Source: PGZG01 sp046292765 (lineage in GTDB: Bacteria > Pseudomonadota > Gammaproteobacteria > Pseudomonadales > Alcanivoracaceae). From it: 64,000 nucleotides of DNA. The notes beneath the pieces were generated by a model. It saw nothing but the letters and a program-made list of their open reading frames with translations. It ran no database searches and was not told the origin of the DNA. The stretch is from contig JBKBQA010000003.1 in assembly GCA_046292765.1 (NCBI GenBank), positions 347,111 to 411,110 on the forward strand, in the 5' to 3' direction. Position numbers and translations under genes: made by a program. Within the stretch, counting starts at the first letter, position 1, and the number at the start of each line of letters is the position of its first letter. This document shows positions 60,584 through 64,000 of this stretch, in pieces.

Positions 60584-60661
60584 GATTAACGCTCGGTGCA
60601 GCGGGCAAATTGGAGCGAGGAAGGAGCGGAAATTTGATCCGCCTGCCACCGCTTGTTAGGA
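60584..60661. repeat. attC site, 78 bases
   Basis: Left box GATTAAC (60584-60590), right box GTTAGGA (60655-60661), inner imperfect stem CGGTGCAGCGG / CCGCCTGCCACCG. It abuts the stop codon of the next gene to the right. Confidence 0.78.
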
Positions 60662-60662
60662 G

Positions 60663-60935
60663 CTATAACGCCCACCGTTTCTCCGCTAATGATGGATGGG
60701 GACATCCCTTCATTTTTGAATGGAGTCGATTAATCAGCCACCGCAGACCAAAGAACAGAGCACCGAAAATAGCGAGGACAATAACTTTAATCAAAAGAAG
60801 GGCCATGAACTTCCCGATATCCACACCAAAGGTTCCATTTGAAAGCAACCACACTATCGACTGGACTACATGTAGAGCCTGCAAAGCAAATACAAAACCA
60901 CAAAACCCTCGAATAACTCGAAGTACAAAATACAT
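60663..60935 (-). CDS. Small membrane protein in a cassette
   Basis: A 90-residue protein starting MYFVLRVIRGFCGFVF with two to three membrane helices (FVFALQALHVVQSIVWLL and LLLIKVIVLAIFGALFFGL). A perfect AGGAGG, part of the core site (GTTAGGAGG), precedes the ATG at 60933-60935. Its stop abuts the attC. Family not recognised. Confidence 0.65.
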   Translation of the reverse strand: MYFVLRVIRGFCGFVFALQALHVVQSIVWLLSNGTFGVDIGKFMALLLIKVIVLAIFGALFFGLRWLINRLHSKMKGCPHPSLAEKRWAL

Positions 60936-60941
60936 ATACCC

Positions 60942-61025
60942 TCCTAACGCCAGCAGCACGCGCGGCTTTGTAGTGAAGGCGCAGCCGCAACGGAAAAGCC
61001 GTCGCAGTGCCTGCGATTGTTAGGC
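60942..61025. repeat. attC site, 84 bases
   Basis: Left box TCCTAAC (60942-60948), right box GTTAGGC (61019-61025). Inner sequence GCACGCGCGGCTTTGTAGTGAAG is shared with the attC at 63063-63146, showing one attC family in this array. Confidence 0.88.
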
Positions 61026-61412
61026 ATTTGTAGCCAGCTCCCCGTATGCATGAAACGGCTTGGCAACCAACTGAACATTTTCTGGCACCGGCTCTGAGTT
61101 GGCATTGAAGTGGACGTCCAGGCCCGCTAGGTTACCCATAGCATCGGTAAACAACACAAACTCCAACACACCATTCGGCTGCATAGTTTCTACCTCCATG
61201 GTGAACGAAGCGCCGGCACTCTGGCCTTTGCTGGCGAGTTGCGGCACAACTGCATTCGCCGCGATCGAAAAGTCGAAACTGTTGCAGCCGCAACCGCATA
61301 CGCGAGTAAGCCGCCCCTTTTCGAATTGTTCAAGCAGCGCCTCGCCAGCCGAGAATTCAGGTCGGCTAGCTACGAACTCGATCCATTTTCGTGCTGTGGC
61401 ACCGTCGTTCAT
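61020..61412 (-). CDS. Cassette protein with a CGCGC motif
   Basis: A 130-residue soluble protein. Residues 1-35 are helical (ARKWIEFVASRPEFSAGEAL), then RLTRVCGCGCNSFDFSI, whose three closely spaced cysteines could bind metal, then beta strands to the end (GVLEFVLFTDAMGNLAGLDV). The stop codon lies in the attC right box. Function unknown. Confidence 0.6.
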   Translation of the reverse strand: MNDGATARKWIEFVASRPEFSAGEALLEQFEKGRLTRVCGCGCNSFDFSIAANAVVPQLASKGQSAGASFTMEVETMQPNGVLEFVLFTDAMGNLAGLDVHFNANSEPVPENVQLVAKPFHAYGELATNA

Positions 61413-61419
61413 CGTGTAC

Positions 61420-61491
61420 GCCTAACGCCTTGCTCACCGGAAAATTGAGAGCGTAGCGAGCAATTTTTCCGCGTGCAGCAAATTGTTATGT
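61420..61491. repeat. attC site, 72 bases
   Basis: Left box GCCTAAC (61420-61426), right box GTTATGT (61485-61491). Inner arms CCGGAAAATTGAGAGCG and CGAGCAATTTTTCCG pair imperfectly. Confidence 0.85.
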
Positions 61492-62298
61492 GACATCCCG
61501 TATGCTGACGGGGAGCCATTGCTCGCGATTCTCGCACCCTTTCGGTATCAGTCGCTCAATAGACTCTTTTCCGGCAATGATTTTACTGAGAATTGGGTGC
61601 TCTGGATTATTCCTGCCATTGGTTCGCGGCCCATAAAAGTTGCTGACTGAATCTGCACCAGTGCAGCCGAATCTTTCGTTGATTTGCAGTATTACCTGTG
61701 CGGAGTCTTCTGCGCTAAAGTCTCCGAAATGAATGTTGGTGCTCCAAAGCGCTCCATACCCACGTACAGTGTTATCGAATATGGCACGTACGTTGGAAGC
61801 GCATCGTTGAATCCAATACGCCCAGTTCACTACTTCTATGCCTGTTTGTTCTTCGATTATCTTTTTTTTACGAAATGGATGGTGCTTGGGAGGGCCATAA
61901 CGAGAAGGCGCGAAGTGCGACGGCCCATCAAATTCTACGTATTTGGTCTCCCCATTATGAGTCACCTTCAAATCCATTTGGAACCGACCGATGCGCTCTT
62001 GCCCTTCGACGCGGGCCTCGGGCAAAGCGATTTTGATAAGGCGTCGCAGGATCAGCTCGTCCATACTCGAATTTTTGCAAGGCGGAGAGCTTGGAATATT
62101 ACCGTTATACCAAGCTTTCTGTAGCTTCCGCTCGTCAACAACTTTTACGCCTTCTCTCTCCTCAAACTGGACCTCACTAAGGTCTTCTTCCTTGACGCTG
62201 AAGATCTCCATTGCATCTGAACGGGTGATGAATGAGCCAACACATCGGTCGCTGTCATAGAGGTTAAACACCCCCGCCGGAGTTCCAAGTATTGCCAT
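61486..62298 (-). CDS. PD-(D/E)xK-like nuclease candidate in a cassette
   Basis: A 270-residue protein. The middle reads MDELILRRLIKIALPEARVE, GRFQMDLKVTHNGETKYVEFDGPSHF, in which an aspartate and a glutamate on adjacent strands fit the PD-(D/E)xK nuclease core (D-x(n)-E-x-D). RKKKIIEEQTGIEVVNWAYW after it resembles the next helix and strand. Similar cores occur in restriction and Vsr-like enzymes. GGAGG precedes the ATG at 62296-62298 and the stop TAA is in the attC. No methylase is nearby. Nuclease activity is inferred. Confidence 0.6.
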   Translation of the reverse strand: MAILGTPAGVFNLYDSDRCVGSFITRSDAMEIFSVKEEDLSEVQFEEREGVKVVDERKLQKAWYNGNIPSSPPCKNSSMDELILRRLIKIALPEARVEGQERIGRFQMDLKVTHNGETKYVEFDGPSHFAPSRYGPPKHHPFRKKKIIEEQTGIEVVNWAYWIQRCASNVRAIFDNTVRGYGALWSTNIHFGDFSAEDSAQVILQINERFGCTGADSVSNFYGPRTNGRNNPEHPILSKIIAGKESIERLIPKGCENREQWLPVSIRDVT

Positions 62299-62319
62299 AA
62301 TTAAACGCCGCCTCCAGTC

Positions 62320-62392
62320 ACGTAACGACCTGCGCAGCGGCGCACAAAGTGCGTCCGGCCCCGAAGGGGCGAACTGCCGCTGCTTGTTAAGC
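62320..62392. repeat. attC site, 73 bases
   Basis: Left box ACGTAAC (62320-62326), right box GTTAAGC (62386-62392). CGCAGCGGCGC...GCC and GGGGCGAACTGCCGC form the stem. The same inner sequence reappears in the cut attC at the right edge. Confidence 0.85.
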
Positions 62393-62632
62393 TAGCGACA
62401 CTGCCGAGCCGATAATGGCAGGCTGCGGAGCGCCAGCGGAGCTTAATTCCAAATATGGCACCGGATAGAAACTCGAACCCCCGGATACCCCCCAAACCGG
62501 ATTGTGGCAAGCCACGCAGAATGCGCAAGCCCCCGCCAACACAGCCGAGCCAATTAAAAGCACCAGGAACGAAACTGCCGAGATGGGAACGGCACGATCC
62601 TTGATGCCGGGCTGCCCGCTAGAGGCAACCAA
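62387..62632 (-). CDS. Repeat cassette protein, copy 4 (TTG start)
   Basis: An 81-residue frame: SGQPGIKDRAVPISAVSF, membrane helix (LVLLIGSAVLAGACAFCVAC), HNPVWGV, variable region ending GSAVSLA. TTG start at 62630-62632; stop TAA in the attC core. It lies 4 kb from copies 2 and 3 and has different attC flanks, so it was inserted independently or shuffled by the integrase. Confidence 0.58.
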   Translation of the reverse strand: MVASSGQPGIKDRAVPISAVSFLVLLIGSAVLAGACAFCVACHNPVWGVSGGSSFYPVPYLELSSAGAPQPAIIGSAVSLA

Positions 62633-62666
62633 CTACGAAACTACTACGCCCTAAAAGGGCCGAGCG

Positions 62667-62751
62667 ACTTAACGCCGCTCAGCACGCGCGGCTACGAAAT
62701 GGAGGCGAAGCCGCAATGTAGTAGACGTCGCCGTGACTGGCATTGTTATGC
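62667..62751. repeat. attC site, 85 bases
   Basis: Left box ACTTAAC (62667-62673), right box GTTATGC (62745-62751). Inner arms GCGCGGCT...GGAGGCGAAGCCGC pair imperfectly. Confidence 0.82.
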
Positions 62752-62752
62752 G

Positions 62753-63040
62753 CTAATGCTCGGGCGGCCATTCGTCAGGCCAGCCGGGATAGCGCTGCTT
62801 AACCATGTCAATGAACTGCCAAATCGGCGTACTCAACGAGGCGGGCACCTCACCCTTAAAGTAAAACCTGAGCCTCTCTTCTATTTCTTCCGTATCGAGG
62901 CCGGTTATATCGTAAAAACATGCTTCGTCAGAAACAAACATAGCTTGGCACTCTGGGTCAGGTTCAACGATGTTCATCATCAATTGAACCTCTCTTTTCC
63001 TTCTATCAACTTCTTTTGTTTCCGCAGCTTCAATCTTCAT
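62753..63040 (-). CDS. Small soluble cassette protein, unknown
   Basis: A 95-residue acidic protein starting MKIEAAETKEVDRRKREVQL, ending YPGWPDEWPPEH. It has no membrane helix or known motif. The stop TAG follows the attC core by one base. ATG at 63038-63040, with only a weak purine stretch upstream. Size and acidity are like those of immunity or antitoxin-type proteins, but that is speculation. Confidence 0.5.
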   Translation of the reverse strand: MKIEAAETKEVDRRKREVQLMMNIVEPDPECQAMFVSDEACFYDITGLDTEEIEERLRFYFKGEVPASLSTPIWQFIDMVKQRYPGWPDEWPPEH

Positions 63041-63062
63041 ATTTATCTACAATGCCCTACTC

Positions 63063-63146
63063 GCATAACGACGCCAGCACGCGCGGCTTTGTAGTGAAGG
63101 CGAAGCCGCAACGGAAAAGCCGTCGCTGTGACTGGCCTTGTTATGA
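63063..63146. repeat. attC site, 84 bases
   Basis: Left box GCATAAC (63063-63069), right box GTTATGA (63140-63146), inner GCACGCGCGGCTTTGTAGTGAAG shared with the site at 60942-61025. Confidence 0.88.
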
Positions 63147-63380
63147 CTGCATTTCATCGCAAGGAAGCCTATGCAAAAACAAGCCGAACTCATCCTCCTG
63201 TAAAGGAGTTTCAATCAAGTTAACTTTGAGCGGAACATCCAATTCACAAGTATTGCCTTCTGCATGCGCCCTAATTTGATCGCTGAGATATAAAAGACTA
63301 CCGACATCCCCTTCGATCATGATTCTAGAAGGGTCTATCTTCCGCACAGTAAGAGACACCATTCTATTTTCTTGAGTCAT
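63141..63380 (-). CDS. Small soluble cassette protein, unknown
   Basis: A 79-residue protein starting MTQENRMVSLTVRKIDPSRI, beta-rich by look, ending LFLHRLPCDEMQS. A near-perfect GGAGGTGATT ribosome-binding site lies directly before the ATG at 63378-63380, so strong translation is expected. The stop codon lies in the attC core. Family unknown. Confidence 0.6.
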   Translation of the reverse strand: MTQENRMVSLTVRKIDPSRIMIEGDVGSLLYLSDQIRAHAEGNTCELDVPLKVNLIETPLQEDEFGLFLHRLPCDEMQS

Positions 63381-63401
63381 AATCACCTCCGATTCTTAAA
63401 G

Positions 63402-63457
63402 TCATAACGCGTTACTCAACCGGCGCTTTAGCGCTCGGTTGCAGTTTATTGTTATAG
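63402..63457. repeat. attC site, 56 bases, partly coding
   Basis: Left box TCATAAC (63402-63408), right box GTTATAG (63451-63457). Arms CAACCGGCGC and GCGCTCGGTTG pair around TTTA. It encodes the last dozen residues of the gene to its right. Confidence 0.85.
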
Positions 63458-63924
63458 GCAATCATGCCAATCAGGATTGCACCAGAAATAATGGCCTGGG
63501 TCACCCCATGGATGAAATCTTGCCAATCCCAGTCAAACAAGTTATCTGTGAGATAATTTCCATAAGGTATTCCGGCTTCGGCAAGCTCCATTCTCGCGGC
63601 CGCATATGCAGTTATGGCAAACGTAGCGCCTTCGATGAACATGTATAGGGAAAGCATTACGGCGAGAGCATTTACTATAAAGGGGCCCCGATAGAGATGA
63701 AGGTTGCGGTCTCCAACTCCTAGAAAATCCAGCGCCATATCAGTTCTGAGCAGCATAATGGCCACCAGTGCCAGCTGAATAGATATAGAAAGCGACGTAG
63801 TAAATACGTACAGGCGAACATAATCCTCACCAATTCCGGCGTGAATTGCTCGGATCAGACCGAAAGCATCGCTTAATGCATACCAACTAATAAGAATGGC
63901 AATTACTCTAAGTGCCGGCTTCAT
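63412..63924 (-). CDS. Four-helix membrane protein in a cassette
   Basis: A 170-residue protein with about four membrane helices (LRVIAILISWYALSDAFGLI, LSISIQLALVAIMLL, IVNALAVMLSLYMFIEGATF, QAIISGAILIGMIAY). Its last residues (NNKLQPSAKAPVE) are translated from the attC stem. GGAG 7 bases before the ATG at 63922-63924. Family not recognised. Confidence 0.65.
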   Translation of the reverse strand: MKPALRVIAILISWYALSDAFGLIRAIHAGIGEDYVRLYVFTTSLSISIQLALVAIMLLRTDMALDFLGVGDRNLHLYRGPFIVNALAVMLSLYMFIEGATFAITAYAAARMELAEAGIPYGNYLTDNLFDWDWQDFIHGVTQAIISGAILIGMIAYNNKLQPSAKAPVE

Positions 63925-63939
63925 TCGCTACTCCATTTC

Positions 63940-64000
63940 CTATAACGACCTGCGCAGCGGCGCACAAAGCGCGTCCGGCCCCGAAGGGGCGAACTGCCGC
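63940..64000. repeat. attC site cut by the right edge
   Basis: Left box CTATAAC (63940-63946), then the same inner sequence as the attC at 62320-62392 up to the window end. The array therefore continues to the right. Confidence 0.8.

Larger units (their letters stand above)
53848..64000 (-). mobile_element. Integron gene-cassette array (integrase not in window)
   Basis: About fifteen attC-like sites divide the region into cassettes of 0.25-2 kb, each holding one or two genes close to the core site. Most genes are on the minus strand, starting just after a core (for example GTTAGGAGG followed by a start) and ending at the next attC. That orientation puts attI and the integrase gene to the right of the window. 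Toxin-antitoxin cassettes are the only plus-strand ones. The array is not closed at the right edge, where an attC is cut. Integron type cannot be told without intI. Confidence 0.88.

Noticed and set aside
53848..64000. CRISPR array as an explanation of the repeats
   Set aside because: Repeats are 48-114 bases, unequal, with RYYYAAC/GTTRRRY ends, and the spacers are whole genes; this is an integron pattern.

Overview
This window appears to come from a fairly GC-rich gammaproteobacterium related to the pseudomonads. A hydrocarbon-degrading, Alcanivorax-like member is my best guess, but the sequence does not fix the genus. The guess rests on gene order recalled from Pseudomonas (mutM, small membrane protein, coaD, laoA-laoC-laoB-laoR; orn, rsgA, rhdA, psd, PilZ-like gene, fimX, serB) together with genes for long-chain alcohol and aldehyde oxidation, a P450, a fatty-acid desaturase and a sterol-desaturase-family enzyme. 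I saw no tRNA, rRNA, IS element, prophage or CRISPR array.

From 1 to about 9.9 kb are housekeeping and envelope genes: a cut methyltransferase gene, a TupA-like ATP-grasp enzyme, radC, rpmB-rpmG, a delta-9-type desaturase, mutM, a small membrane protein, an outer-membrane barrel, a von Willebrand A lipoprotein, gamma-glutamyltransferase and coaD. From 10 to 14.5 kb lies a laoB-laoC-laoA operon with divergent laoR, with operator-like palindromes and a leader ORF between them. A very long interrupted hairpin containing both stop codons separates laoR from acnA. From 17.5 to 30.5 kb is mixed metabolism and envelope: sulfotransferase, YqcC and HAD proteins, a 2-hydroxyacid dehydrogenase, YjdM, two lipoproteins (one a Kunitz/BPTI protease inhibitor), a metallo-beta-lactamase-fold hydrolase, a P450, a tandem pilin-like protein, hydrolases, an AraC regulator, and a porin with a PstS-like protein.

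From 30.6 to 33.2 kb is the complete EF-P modification set: efp-epmA, and epmB divergent with a TTG start. From 33.3 to 44.2 kb is the twitching and housekeeping block: PilZ-like protein, FimX, SerB, AhpA/Smp, Psd, RhdA, RsgA, an SDR and Orn. A lower-GC ankyrin lipoprotein gene then interrupts the order, followed by a decayed copy of the orn 3' end, which is the signature of an insertion that rebuilt orn. Hydrolases, a TerB-like protein and MarC close the stable chromosome near 49.84 kb.

From about 53.8 kb (perhaps 49.84 kb) to the right edge is an integron gene-cassette array. About fifteen attC-like sites (RYYYAAC to GTTRRRY ends with imperfect stems) separate short genes, most on the minus strand, with stop codons or C-termini lying in the attC. 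The integrase is not in the window, and the orientation suggests it lies beyond the right edge. Cassettes carry YefM-YoeB, HigBA (higB broken by TGA), a Phd-VapC pair, a two-gene cytosolic-plus-membrane operon, a nuclease-like protein and several small membrane proteins. One TTG-start small membrane-protein cassette occurs four times, with a diverged fifth relative at 50.75 kb. The multi-copy cassette, the two-gene operon and the nuclease-like cassette are the best candidates for undescribed, possibly defence-related, systems.
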